Assembly: GCA_025266875.1 (NCBI GenBank)
Contig: JALLLT010000010.1
Coordinates: 744,001-808,000, forward strand
DNA: 64,000 nucleotides
Direction: 5' to 3'
Source: Fennellomyces sp. T-0311
Taxonomy: Eukaryota > Mucoromycota > Mucoromycetes > Mucorales > Lichtheimiaceae
The translations under genes were made by a program, and so were the position numbers. Below are positions 50,373 to 62,022 of this stretch, in pieces (the first letter of the stretch is position 1; the number at the start of each line of letters is the position of its first letter). The notes beneath the pieces are model-generated. The model saw only the letters and a list, made by a program, of their open reading frames with translations, did no database searches and was not told the origin of the DNA.

Positions 50373-51779
50373 CTAGATGTTGCTATACTTTTCGCATGTT
50401 GTGGGGTTCAAGATTCTGTCGGCGAACTGGATAATTTCGGGAACTAAGAAAGATTTTGTTAGCGTAGGGTATAAGGTAGGAAATATGTTATAAACATACC
50501 AGCAATATCTGGAGTTTCCGCAATAAACATGTGGGATCCATCAACATAGCTGTTGGTGAGCATATGGGATTGTGCAACAATCTGAGGACCTGTTTTTGGA
50601 TCAGTACTACAGAATAGAAATTAGATTGTGACTGAACGAAACCAATAACCAAAGAGGAATACATACAATGCAGACTTTGTAGCATGAATAATATGAACTG
50701 GGATCGATAGAGATCTCAGGCTTGCAAACGTCATAGGCCCACAAAGGTGAGCAGCCATGTAAATAAGCTAATAAAAAAGGTAATTAACTATTTATGATAG
50801 AAATCAAAAAAGAATGCACCAATATTACGTGCTCCTCTGCCTTGGGACACTTTAATTTGACAGTTCCATCATCAGCTTCATAAAGACCGTAATTCTATGC
50901 TCCCATCAGTTTCACATATATCCCATATATAAATTCGCGGCAACCTACTACATAATTTTCAAGAACTTCTGGGTGTAAATCGCGCCAGAATGGACGGCCA
51001 TCCAAGGCTTTAAAGCAGTCCTCTCTATGAGCTAGATGTTAGCAGAATAAGCATAGAATTTTGTTGACTACAGTTATACCGGCTTTTCCAGGTATCACGA
51101 CGCTTTAATGCTCCTATAGCAGGTGGAAAGTTTATGGCATGCTCATAGGGAGGAATGACCTTGTTGAGAACTGGCTCTGGGATACACAGACCGTCAAAGG
51201 TTTTAGGGTAAAGGAATTCGGCCAAAATCCTACATTTGATCTCCGGTCAATTAGTCATCGTCATGGGCGATGCAGGCTTCGAAGGTGTGCGTACATCGAT
51301 GAACCACCGTAGCTATGACCCACACCAATCAACTTATCGTAGCTTTTCTTTAGTCCCATTTCATCCACAAGTTGGACTGTATCCATAGCATTATCAACCC
51401 AAGTGTCTAACACCTGTGTATAAGCTCGTCTTTTCTTACACGAAGTAGATTTTTCCTTACACGTAGGGATATGAACATGACCATCGTTCAATCGAGCTGA
51501 ATCTCCGTGGTTACGGCTGTCCCAGGCATAAAAGTCAAAGTCCGTCTGATTGAAACGCGGGAGCGTGCGAAACTGGGCCAATGTACGGCGCATAAGAGGG
51601 TGAAGGGTTTCTTTGTGAAATCCATTAGCATGCGACCAAACGAAAGCCACTTTCGATTCAGGAGGTTGTGTTGGTGCGGGAAAGTTATGTTTCTCGACGA
51701 CCAAACGTTGGATATCTGATCCAGCAGTCGAGGGATGGACAGAAATAAACTTGGTGAGCGCAGGAACCAGACGTGCCAT
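50373..51779 (-). CDS. alpha/beta-hydrolase fold protein (tandem copy 2)
   Basis: Eight exons: 51461-51779, 51295-51406, 51080-51229, 50949-51024, 50829-50894, 50667-50767, 50500-50606 and 50373-50443, giving 333 aa. Motifs: VAFVWSHANGFHKETLHPLM, FYAWDSRNHGDSARLNDGHV, nucleophile GVGHSYGGSSM and the late His in YVDGSHMFIAETP. The copy is highly similar to the upstream-lying copy 1 (for example LIYMAAHLC versus LIYMASQLC) but has a different C-terminal tail (RILNPTTCEKYSNI). The first acceptor was set 8 bases after an earlier AG because only this choice restores the frame. Confidence 0.88.
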
Positions 51780-54297
51780 TATGCCTAATCGGAGCTATAG
51801 AGACCGAGATCAAAGATGCGCTTTTTATGTACCAATAGGTAAAATAAACACCCGGCGAAAATAAACACCCGGGGGAAAACAAACGCTACCTGGGCTTCCA
51901 TTTTCCCACAGGGTAATTCCTTCCCGAACTGTAGTGGTATAGATCTGCAAATGAACATTATTGGTGCTAAGCATAAACTATTTAAATGAGAACTTTTGCC
52001 ATATGTACATATATATTTTTCGCAAATATTTCAAGCAAGAACTTCCCCGGGCCTATGCTATGTATAATTTTTCGGTACCAAGATTCGTACAATGCGTAGA
52101 AACTTAGTCTATCACGTACCACATAATATTATACTCCAGATAACGGACTAATCGTGATGACCTTTACTTTGCTTTGAAACGCATTTTGGCGTACAGTATC
52201 GACTCCATCCAAGTTTTGCGCGTCTTCTCGTTGATTCATAAAGTTCAACTGATTTGCATCTGTATTACAAGCAGATGTGTCAACTCGCACAAAGTGAGAT
52301 GTCATACAAATTTTGATATAGATGCAAGACTTCGTAAGCATTCTCTACCTACATACCCACATGTGCTACTTTATCTACTTTCTTGCATCCAAATCTTTAG
52401 CAAATATTATGTTTTATTAAGACTCGAAACGCAAGTAGTAATGTAAGTTAATGGGACCAACTGTTCCTGCGCTGACATGGCTGTACAAAAACCATGTAAA
52501 TCTTAAAAGTAATAGTATATATTGCTCTCAAGCAGATCTAATTTTCGGAGAAACCGAAGGGAATAGATAGAAATGATAAAACATGCTGCCTCAGTCTCTT
52601 GGATAATGGTATATGCAGATGGACGAAATTTAAACTTATATAATCGGCATTTGCATATGTATGGAATAGTATACCAAAAATATATACCGGTAAACTATTG
52701 TTATTGCAGGATTTTTCCTGTCTCCTAGATATATTGTACTCACCGTGTCTGCAATACAAATAGTGTTAAATTTAAGAAATTGCGCACGTATACGTACGGA
52801 TGAATAGATCACAGAGTTTGTATCGAGATCATCAAAATATTTGATGCATATGTGATTTTAACCTTAAAGTTCTAACGACAACTCGCCTAGAGTTAGTAGT
52901 GCGAATAAAGTCATTTCTAGTTACTGCTGTGACTTATGAATATATATCCCTCTATGCTATATTTTTTGCCATTCTACCAAGTACATTATGTATTATCTAG
53001 TGATTTCGTACGCAGATGAATGAAATAATTATAGTACATAAGCAAGTATGGGCTGCGCAGTGCATCCTGTATTAGCAACCATGGTGACATGGTTTCAAAC
53101 TTTGTCGTCTTAAGTCAGGCTGTTAAAATAATTGGTGACGTACCTAAAAAAAATTAGACTACGTAGGTTGCTTTAAAATTGGCAGTAGGCAATTACGACA
53201 TTACGTTTCTACTCCTTTAATAGAGTAAAGTGCGCTGCTCGATAAGTTCAGTTACGTACCTTTTTCGAAGGAAACTTATACTTGAGGCATTAAACTCATG
53301 TAGTGTACATCGCTTTTCTTTTTAGTGAAGAAAATCTTACGCACGAGTAACGAGAGTAGAGTTAAATGCGTAACTCTTTTGGTACGAGCTGGTCGAACTG
53401 GCTGAATAAAAAAATTATTCATTCATAGTCAATGAAATACTCGAATAATTATTCATACTGGTATGACAAGGAAGAGAAACGCCTAGAACAGGCGGTTTAG
53501 TAGAAATACACTCTACTTTTGTTGTAAATAATTGACGGATTGCATGAGGATCATCTATTACTTTGACAGGTTATATCCATGTTTAATTCATTATTATTTG
53601 ATTGTATCAGTGTTCTAGTTATTTATTCATTTCCACGGACCGTTTCTCACGTGTGGTTTAAATTAGAAACACACTTACGCACCCCACAGCGATGTTCTTT
53701 TTAATTGACTGCTTTGATTTATTTTTAATGCAGTCGTGTATATATTTTTATGTGCAGCCGTATAATGAACGGCTAACCCCTCAATCTCACTGACAAATAC
53801 AAACATATCTATTAAACTATCGAACAAATCATTACCGTGTCTTGATATTTCATTGTAAATATTTTTCGATCGATGGCTAACTTGGGTAAGGAACGATACC
53901 AGTGGGCTCCAGAACTGTCAAATACATTTCTTTCGGGTCAATGCAGGTCGATATTAATAGGAACCAATTTACACGCAGGATGTTTTTACGGATTAACTTA
54001 TTAAGGCAGCTGTATGTATAGACGGTACAATACGATTTTACATGGTAACAAAAGCAAACGCAAGTACTACATGTTGTGTAATATTCCCTTGGCAACGCCT
54101 TGGCGCAGTTGATTTTAAATTGCCAAGCGGGAATGCCGCTCACAAAGTTGGGATTAGCAACAAATAGTGTAGTAGGTAGTATTTATTTCTAAAATATCAT
54201 AACGGTGGGCTTATATGTACGTAGAAGGGTAGGGAACAGAGCTATAGATAACAAGGAACAAAACGCATATACAGGTGTCATTTGGCAATCAATGGAG
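51780..54297. other. AT-rich intergenic DNA
   Basis: About 2.5 kb with no supportable gene. It holds the promoter of hydrolase copy 2 at its left end. Frames of up to 90 codons have no recognisable content. Confidence 0.5.
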
Positions 54298-54501
54298 TTA
54301 CGCGCTCGAAGCGTACAGATAGGCGAGTGAGGAATCAGATTTCGGATAGTAAAGCTCGTCTTGCTCAAGGAAAGCTGCATTGCAATGAGATGGGGACCGC
54401 TCTTCATCTGCAGAGTATGATTGATGGTGCTGGTCTTCGGCAGTGATGTGGACGACGGCCTTCAGGAGGGCCAAGAAAGCGATGATGTAATGCAGTGCCA
54501 T
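54298..54501 (-). CDS. small secreted peptide candidate, 67 aa
   Basis: A single exon opens with a good signal peptide (MALHYIIAFLALLKAVVHIT) and predicts a small acidic mature peptide with a single Cys and a Tyr/Ser-rich end (ELYYPKSDSS). A TATA-like TATAAATA lies about 65 bp before the ATG, with an AC-rich leader (acaacacc) directly before the ATG. I do not recognise a family. Support is promoter plus signal peptide only. Confidence 0.5.
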   Translation of the reverse strand: MALHYIIAFLALLKAVVHITAEDQHHQSYSADEERSPSHCNAAFLEQDELYYPKSDSSLAYLYASSA

Positions 54502-54565
54502 GGTGTTGTTTCAAAGTTGCAGAAGCGAGTTGAAGCGTGGTTGGCAATCCTCAGACTGCGCACCG

Positions 54566-54573
54566 TATTTATA
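54566..54573 (-). promoter_or_regulatory. TATA box of the small secreted peptide gene
   Basis: TATAAATA on the minus strand, 65 bp upstream of the ATG at 54501. Confidence 0.5.
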
Positions 54574-54764
54574 CTGGCTGGACCCTCCCAAAGGGAGCAA
54601 ACTATAGAAAACACGTGCTTTTAATGCGCCGTATCTCTTGTTGCATATGTTGCGGGTGATGGCGAACGTAAACACTGTGACACAAGGTCTATGCGAGTGG
54701 GGTCTCGGGTTCAGCAACCGATTTTCTTTCACACACAAATCACCCTACACATACATTAAGCACC

Positions 54765-56075
54765 ATGAATCGCATAGCTACCCATGCGGGCTCCTGGTAC
54801 ACAGATTCAAGTAAGTAGGGAGAACGCACGTGCGTGCGCGTGAGCAATACGTGATGTGGGATTGCTCATTTGTGGTTTGGAATTGTAGATGCACGCTTGA
54901 ACGCGGAGCTGGACAAGTACTTGGCCAATGTGCCACCCTTGACTGAACAAGGAGAGTCTTACCCCATTGAAGGAGCCCGTGCCATTATTGCACCGTAAGT
55001 AGCACGTCTCCCTTTGTCCCTAACCTTAACAGCATGCTTATTTTCTATGTTGTATCAGCCATGCCGGCTACAGCTACAGTGGACCCACGGCTGCATATGC
55101 GTACAAGTGCATTAATGTATCGGAAATGTATGAACCGAGGGAACTATCAAGGAGTCATAACGAGGAGAATTAACATTCGCTTTTCCGAACGAACAGTGAA
55201 CGTGTATTCATCCTTGGACCGTCGCACCATGTTTATCTGGATGGCTGTGCATTGTCACGGTGCGACACGTACGAAACACCGCTTGGAAACCTGGCTTTGG
55301 ACAAAGAAAGTGAGTCTTCAATTACGAACCATCTAATTCCCGCTGACTGACAACGTGCACATCAGCGATCCAAGAGTTGTACAACACGGGAAAGTTCGAG
55401 TGGATGAGCAAGGGCGTTGATGAAGACGAGCACAGCATCGAGATGCACCTGCCTTTTACGGCTAAAATATTCAGCAGGTAAATCTGTAGTCATGGTCACG
55501 CCACCGTCGCCAACCTTAACAACAATCTAGCAAACTGGATCAGATCAAGGTGGTTCCGATCATGGTGGGGGCCATTGACGACAGGAAAGAAAAGGTGTTT
55601 GGCGAGCTGCTGGCCCGCTATCTGGTGGACCGGAAGACGCTCTTCATCATTTCGTCCGATTTTTGCCACTGGTAACGATCTTTAATGGAGCAACAGACCA
55701 TGTGTTCTGAAGAACTAAGTTAGGGGGCTTCGATTCTCTTACACATATTACCAGCCAAATAACCATAGCGGGCTAGTTCGGTTGGGCGCAGGCGACAGTG
55801 TAAGTGACCCACCGATCCACGAGTCCATCAGCAACCTGGACCACGAAGGCATGCGCCTGATTGAATCGCTGGATCACGGCGCGTTCTCACAGTACCTGCG
55901 CACGACCAAGAACACGATCTGCGGACGTCATCCGATCGGTGTGCTCTTATGCGCCCTTGCAGCGCTTGATCAGCCGGCGCGCATCCAATTTAACAAGTAT
56001 GCACAGAGCAGCGCATGCCAGAAAGTCAGGGACAGTAGTGTCAGCTATGCTAGCGCCTACGTGTACATAGGTTGA
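54765..56075 (+). CDS. MEMO1: MEMO1 family protein
   Basis: Seven exons: 54765-54810, 54889-54994, 55059-55127, 55197-55309, 55366-55477, 55531-55671 and 55724-56075, giving 312 aa. Family motifs are all present: [11 protein letters not shown] at the start, [68 protein letters not shown], and [19 protein letters not shown] at the end. MEMO proteins have a dioxygenase-like fold with two His and a Cys at a metal site (GPHAG-type His, SHH His, CGRHP Cys, all present here) and have been linked to redox and metal handling. Full length for the family. It is convergent with the bL19m gene, with 48 bp between stop codons. Confidence 0.93.
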
Positions 56076-56123
56076 ATATAACATGTATTTACAAATAAAG
56101 AGAGGAAATGGCGTAATGGCTGT

Positions 56124-56705
56124 CTATTTTTGCTGCTTCTCCAGCTGCTCCTGCTTCCACAGACTCTGGAGCGACGTGAAGGCTTTGCCGGGCTGGTCGC
56201 GCAGGTAGAACAGCTTGGCACGTCTGACGCGCAATTCGGTGGGCTTCTGGAGAACCTTGATGTTCTTGACAAGGGGCGAATAAAGCGAGAAGCGCTGCTC
56301 AACACCTACGCGCATGACGATATTGCGCAGTGTGAAGGAGGTATCAATGCCCTTGCGACGGATCGCAATACATACACCCATAAAAGTCGAAGTGGTCTTT
56401 TCGCCAGGGCCGTTGAACGTCTCCACTAACACAACCGAGCCAGGTCGAACACCCTCGGCGTTTTTTCGCGAGAATAGTTCACGTCGTCCATCGTGGTTTG
56501 CCTTCTCGATTTGCTGTGCCGTAATCAGCTCCATGACATTGCGCTTAGGTGCCGATTTGGTTGCTGCTGTGCTGTAGCTCACTGGACGATAAAAAAAGAA
56601 TATTATGTAAGCAGTTTTTCAATTGTGGCCAATGATTGCTATATTTTTACGCTTGGAAGCAGCATTGGGTTGCAGCCGCGAAGTCAATGTCTTGAAGAAA
56701 TTCAT
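56124..56705 (-). CDS. MRPL19: mitochondrial large-subunit ribosomal protein bL19m
   Basis: Two exons: 56651-56705 and 56124-56581, giving 170 aa. The first exon encodes a basic, Ser/Gln-containing start (MNFFKTLTSRLQPNAASK) that fits a mitochondrial import signal. The second has the L19 core: RPGSVVLVETFNGPGEKTTS, FMGVCIAIRRKGIDTSFTLR, GVEQRFSLYSPLVKNIKVL and VRRAKLFYLRDQPGKAFT. It acts at the subunit interface of the mitochondrial ribosome. The second exon alone also contains an ATG-less frame start, so the first exon is needed. Confidence 0.92.
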
Positions 56706-57300
56706 TGCGACACACACAAGAAGTAAACACACCGCGAGTCACTTTGGGAAGCCCAGTATGCTGCTGAGGCTTAATTTGATTTTTGACAACTCGCTCCGAT
56801 CACAGTGCAAGCGAAGCTCCTGGGCAGGCAGTAGAGATGCCGCGCCAATGATCTTAAGACTTTAACACGGAAAAGAAGATCCTATAAGATCCAGGGAAAC
56901 GGTGAGATATGTCTAATGGATTCCATAGTTAGCGCATATTAGCGTAACCGAGAAACTTCTCATGACGTCTGCGGTACTAAAATAAAGCACGCTAACTTCA
57001 TGTTGAACAAAGTTGGGACATTCCTCTTTACTTTTATCCTTCCAACAGCGAAAACTCCACTAGTAGAAGCATATGCGGTAAGACTAATGGCGAGGTATAC
57101 ACCGGCATCGTTCATTTTGGACGCATAACGCAATAGAAACATTGTACTTCCGCCGACGCTTCACCCGAGAATGTACATATCACTTTAGAAGCTCTTATGC
57201 GTGAGGTAGAAGGGAATACACGATCGAGCGCGGACGGAGCTACAACAGTTGATGATGATCCTATGCTTCATGTTGACTAACCAACTGAATCCGATGAAGG
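56706..57300. other. intergenic DNA, promoter of bL19m
   Basis: About 600 bp. No gene is supported; the left end is the bL19m promoter. Confidence 0.5.
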
Positions 57301-57309
57301 TTCAGTCGA

Positions 57310-57589
57310 GGCAAGAAGTGTGGCCCCAAAAAAGCACTTTTCTGATTTCCAAGAGCGGTTTAAAGATGACACCAGCAAATACGGGATGCCTGACCAATAT
57401 TGCCGTGGATCCTTCTGGGTTGAACTGCCTGCACCTTTTTTGCCCTTCGAAAGTAGAAAGACACAGGTCCTACCCCGCTCTACCATCCTCGAATTTTCCT
57501 GTGGTATCCATGGTTATTGCTACACAAGGGTGAAAGCTGCGTTGTCCTATCTGAAATACGGAAACGGGATTAAAGGGATAAATTATTAA
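57310..57589 (+). pseudogene. DUF6729-like fragment, copy 1 (transposon-derived relic)
   Basis: A truncated frame carries RFKDDTSKYGMPDQYCRG and SFWVELPAPFLPFESRKT, then continues into a degraded part. The order of these motifs is the same as in copy 2 a few hundred bases away (GYKNGA, WVEPKSPYFALLDPG). I link it from memory to the DUF6729 proteins that occur in many copies in Mucoromycota. Too short and without flanking domains to be functional. Confidence 0.5.
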
Positions 57590-57785
57590 ATATCCTCCCT
57601 AACACACAGATACATGTCATCCGGTCTGGCTGTTAAGCGTTCGGAAATGATGTGCTTCCATTGTGTAGCACATGTGTGCATGGGCGTTTTGATTGTTACT
57701 CTTGACGATGGCATTTTTACCACGGGCTCTTTACCTTGCACTTTTTTCCGCTCTTTCCACCTCCTTCATCCGCATTCAACAGATA

Positions 57786-58906
57786 ATGGATAATTCTACT
57801 TCGGAACCAGATGGAAAACGACGTCGCGGTCCCGGTAGACCTCTTGCAAGCAGAAATTCTTCCCACGCGATCCCCGTCAGACAAGCATGGCACAATTTAC
57901 TTCCATTGCACGTTCTATTTATTTCTTCAAATATCGACATAGCACGCACGGAGACGAAAGCCTCATCCAGTATAAATGAGCACGAAAACAAACTTCCCAG
58001 CAAGAGGTTTTATCTGGAATTATTGTATTACACGTATATATACTTATCTTGCGGATTATGTAGATACTCACAGATGACAATTGCCATGCTAAAAAAGATT
58101 TGATGGACGAGTCGGAGGGAGAAGGCCAACTTCACTATGATACTTATGTAGAGAATGACAATGACGACTCACCCCGGATGTCGATGAGGAACAGACACTC
58201 AGTGACGACGACAGGTGTATTCACCCAGTATTTTTCAGGTACTCAGGACGATATCGAGAAAGCTGGTAACTATCCGATGGGATACAAGAACGGAGCTATG
58301 GGTTGAGCCAAAGTCACCCTATTTTGCACTACTAGACCCGGGTATCTTGAATCTGGAGCCATTGTACTATCCTCGTGTATTTTTGTGGATCCCGCACTTA
58401 CTAGTTGATCAGTTATACTGCTGTGATCCAAAGTGCTATAATGTACCGAAAAATCATGTATAAAAAAAAGCGAACTTGAGATTAAAGGATTTTATAAAGA
58501 TCCTTATGCACGCCGAGTGATGAACACTAACAGGTACGTTTGTATGGTTATCAATTACGAAATATGCCACGCTTATAACAGTAAAATATGTCTATCTTTC
58601 TGTTTGAAAGATGCTTCATATCATGTCAAGACGATATAAATGCAAAAAATGTCAAAGCTCATTGGGGGCACACGACACATGATAAAAGATTTTGGACCAG
58701 TTACCTGACGAACTAGCAGCAAAATTCCCAGCCATATCGACGTGTCGATGTGCTGTATCTAAGGACTTCAGTGATATTTTACGACCATGCGTGTAGCATG
58801 GCACGGGAATTGCAAAGATTGAAGATATGCTGCAAGAGCTGCACCTCAAACGCAATATCCGACTACATATTATATATATCTATTCCAAATATACCGTTAA
58901 GAAGTA
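57786..58906 (+). pseudogene. DUF6729-like gene relic, copy 2, frameshifted and with stops
   Basis: An AT-hook-like start (KRRRGPGRPLASRNSS) is followed in other frames by WVEPKSPYFALLDPG, YYPRVFLWIPHLLVDQLYCC, FYKDPYARRVMNTNR, RRYKCKKCQSSLGAHDT, ILDQLPDELAAKFPA and IEDMLQELHLKRN. These follow the expected order of a zinc-binding DUF6729-type domain. The frame changes near 58300, and in-frame stops lie at 58680-58685 and 58794. A MITE-like element follows immediately. Clearly dead; family assignment is by recall of conserved motifs. Confidence 0.6.
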
Positions 58907-59015
58907 CACTGTAAAAAATTTTTCTTGTAGAACGGCAGTTTTCACAAGATTTTACAAGACTTTGTATAATTCTATAGTACCGTCTCATCATGTTACACTA
59001 GGATTTTTTACAGTG
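58907..59015. mobile_element. MITE-like element, 109 bp, with CACTGTAAAAAAT ends
   Basis: The ends are inverted repeats: cactgtaaaaaat on the left and attttttacagtg on the right, directly after the DUF6729-like relic. The interior is non-coding. TA lies next to the left end; the right flank has TA two bases further out, so the duplication is imperfect. Tc1/mariner-type MITE is the best guess. Confidence 0.65.
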
Positions 59016-61013
59016 CGTAGCAACCCGCCGTTTACCGGAAAACCTCGATGTCACAACCTGGACCAAAGGTTGGACAAAGGACACCATGAGTCGAACGAGG
59101 CACAAATTGGAAATTCGCGAATTGTTGGGTAGAAACCGGTTAAGCTCAGCCTATGGTGATATGATATCGACCTACAATTAATCACTTCGCAGGTGTTTCG
59201 AATATGATTACCGCGACATCAACACAAGATGAAATTCCCCAGCCGGGTCTATGGCAACAAGAAGTGGGAGTGTGCAAAAGACGCTTCCAGTAAGTGGCTC
59301 CTTCAACTTGGGTAACCTGGTTTTAATTATCTATACCATACCGCAAGGATTCCAATTTTTGGGAATATGGCAAAGAGGCAAAAAGCCGCACCAAGTACTA
59401 TATACAAGATGAATATAATCAAATTGGAGGAAATTCACCTGATGTTTTGTTGCGGCTGATTTTGAGTTACATATCCGAGTCATGCCGCGTATTAGAAATC
59501 GGTAAGATAGATTATGGAGCTTGTTAGATTGTTCTCATATCGCAGCGGCAAATTTTAAACACGTGAAATTCGTGCTACTTTAGCCAGTGCACGACAGAGT
59601 GCCAACCACTGTATCATAAATCAACTACTCGGGTTGACACCTCTATTCCGTACGGTATGTTGAATTTTGTTGTGCAACGCTTCCTCTTTGCTCACATACT
59701 CTTATACGGAACAAAGATGCATCACATCCATTTTTCTTCGAAAAGAACCGTCGCCAAACTGCAGTTGGGTTGTCAGGTTGCGCAGGAACGAAAATGACGC
59801 GATGAATTTTGGGGTGACGGTGAGATCCATGATTTACCTTACTTTGCCCTATAGTGCATATGGTATGATGCTTATTTCAACCCATCAGTGTGTATTATAT
59901 CAGACCACTCACCAAGAATTAGAGGGTCATATTGTTCGTGGCTAAATTCACATTGGCCATCTTTGCTGGGAGTTTCGAGCTAGTCAAATCCATTGGGAAT
60001 GTGCAGCTCAGTTTGTCACACTACAGGGACCGTACATTAAAACGCCTCATCGGTAAATCAGCGTGAGCTACTAATTCCATACGCGCTGATACGTTTTTTA
60101 AGAATGAAACGGAAGCCTTCCCAAACCCGTATAAGAAACAAGCGTGGCTGGAAGGTCAAGACGTATGTCAACATGAACAGTCAACACCTGTACAAGCAAT
60201 CTTTGTACACTCAATACCAACGGCAAAGTAGGTCATCATAAATATTACTTGACAAATTGCTCACATGAGTAACCATAGGAACCGATGTATGTTCTTTAAA
60301 ACGATGTCTCAACCATGAGCACGATATCGTGAGTGCTTGATCCTTATTGCTCTGATTTTTTTATGCTTATTTAGCAGGTCATTGACCGTGATCGGAATCT
60401 GCAAGGAACATGCGCCGAAACGAAATGAATTACATGATAATGAACGGTGACTAGGATCATCGCCCTGTAAGTTTGCGCCATCCACAATTGATAGGCCATC
60501 AAAAAAAATGTGCCATAGCTTTAGCATTTGGGTTTGGCGCATGTCTAGGAAGTGGTGTCCCCAGGCATGTTGGCTGGGCCCAAATGACTACTGGTAAAGA
60601 TACATGTAGTAGACTGTTGATGGGTTTGAAGCATCAAGGCAATGCAACTATATTTCTCAAATGACTAGTAACATTGATATCGGCATACAACCGAAAGAAG
60701 CCAGGAAATTACCTGGCAACAAACAAAATATGTATTTCATTGGCGTCACCGTAGTAATCAGCGTTACAATCAGCTGCTACATACTGCAGAATACGATATC
60801 TTGTGTTACGCACCATCCATTAAATAGCACACGCTGTCTTACGAAGGAGAGTAGCATACCTATAGCCTAGTGCAGAAGCCTCACAAGGGAACATTTGATA
60901 TGGTATAGAAAAGTTATAAGCTTTAAAGCCAAAAGAATTCGTCTGGGATTGTTGCGCTCATCGAAGCATCTGATCGACCGCTGCATATACAATATAGTTT
61001 ATACTTATCAACA
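59016..61013. other. degenerate repeat-derived DNA
   Basis: Several short plus-strand frames look like broken protein (NFWEYGKEAKSRTKYYIQDE near 59360, RKPSQTRIRNKRGWKVKTY near 60110, ALAFGFGACLGSG near 60510), but none joins to a family I can name with confidence. Probably the remaining part of one or more decayed transposase genes. Confidence 0.4.
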
Positions 61014-62022
61014 TAACGTTCCGCCGGGGAACATGTATCCAAACTTTAAACGCCGATAACTTTGTGAATTCAGGTCTGTTTCGTATGCAACAAAATGTTA
61101 TTGATAGCTGAAGGAGTTTTTCCTTGTAATATATAATTGGATATTTAATGTATTGATTTAAAGCTGCACACTGCTGTAAAACGTAATTTAGGCATTTTTT
61201 TGCATGAAATTTTGGAAGAACGAAACACAAACCTTTTAATTTTTCCCGACTGAATCTTCTTCATTATACTGTCGGAATTGCTCCACCGCTTTTTTCCAAA
61301 GGGAAATGAGGTCGCTTTTACCCACGTCGGAGAAGTGAGTATACAATTGTCGAGCAAATTGTACTTCAGTGCAGTTGAGGACCTGATGATACGCGACTTC
61401 CTGCTTAACGGTGCCCTGAAGTTCCCTATCGGTTGCAGTCTTGCAAAATATTTTGGCGATGTCACGTAATCCAGCCTTCTTCATATCCTCTTTGAGAACC
61501 GTGAGGCAGGGCGTTCCAATTCTTTCATCCTTAAGGTGGTCCTGGAGTAGCTGTGCAGTAACAGGCTCACCAACTTTGACACGGTCGAGAGCGAATTTAC
61601 GCACTGCCTGAATGTATTCTCTCGTGAGAATATTCTTTGGCCGACCAGTCTGCTTTGGTTCTTCAGGCATCTCGTTTCCTTTGGCCAAGGCAATGATCTT
61701 TTTTGCCGTTGGCTCTCCAATACCAAGGGCCTCCTCTAACAGCTTCCGCCAGGGCTTGCTATTAACAAAGTTTCCCAGGTTGTTCTGCTCGATCAAAAAC
61801 TTGTATATGCGAATAAACGTGATCCACTCATTTTTTGTAATGGCAGATTGAGCACGTTCTAATGGGAACGAGACCATTGTGGGAAGTAAAATATATATCA
61901 AACGAAAGCGCTTCGTGTCAGGAACATTTTCAGGAGCATACGACGTCACTCGAAGGACTTAGCATTAATGATCACTTTTCTCACCATCAATTTTTGGATA
62001 CATGTTTCCCGGCGGGATTTTA
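61014..62022. mobile_element. ~1.0 kb TIR element carrying only a helix-turn-helix ORF
   Basis: Terminal inverted repeats of about 30 bp: the left reads TAACGTTCCGCCGGGG then AACATGTATCCAAA, and the reverse complement of the right reads TAAAATCCCGCCGGGA then AACATGTATCCAAA. Both begin with TA, as expected for a Tc1/mariner-type TA target. The only ORF (61236-61949, minus) encodes a DNA-binding protein without the catalytic domain. Confidence 0.75.
61236..61949 (-). CDS. Tc1/mariner-type HTH protein lacking a DDE domain
   Basis: A single intact frame of 237 codons; the natural start may be the Met at 61877 (MVSFPLERAQSAITKNEW). It contains a first helix-turn-helix (LEEALGIGEPTAKKIIAL), the linker TGRPKNILTREY, and a winged-helix-like part (PVTAQLLQDHLKDERIGTPC, LTVLKEDMKKAGLRDIAK), then a helical C-terminus (LISLWKKAVEQFRQYNEE). 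In full-length relatives this is followed by a DDE/D nuclease; none is encoded here. It lies within terminal inverted repeats, so it is part of a shortened element. It might bind the ends or be a relic; the intact frame makes recent decay or retained function possible. Confidence 0.7.
   Translation of the reverse strand: MTSYAPENVPDTKRFRLIYILLPTMVSFPLERAQSAITKNEWITFIRIYKFLIEQNNLGNFVNSKPWRKLLEEALGIGEPTAKKIIALAKGNEMPEEPKQTGRPKNILTREYIQAVRKFALDRVKVGEPVTAQLLQDHLKDERIGTPCLTVLKEDMKKAGLRDIAKIFCKTATDRELQGTVKQEVAYHQVLNCTEVQFARQLYTHFSDVGKSDLISLWKKAVEQFRQYNEEDSVGKN

Noticed and set aside
60100..60900. Possible Fanzor/TnpB-like RuvC relic (FGFGACLGSG)
   Set aside because: A single weak motif. I could find no zinc-finger or second catalytic motif after it in any frame. 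Kept only as unassigned relic DNA.
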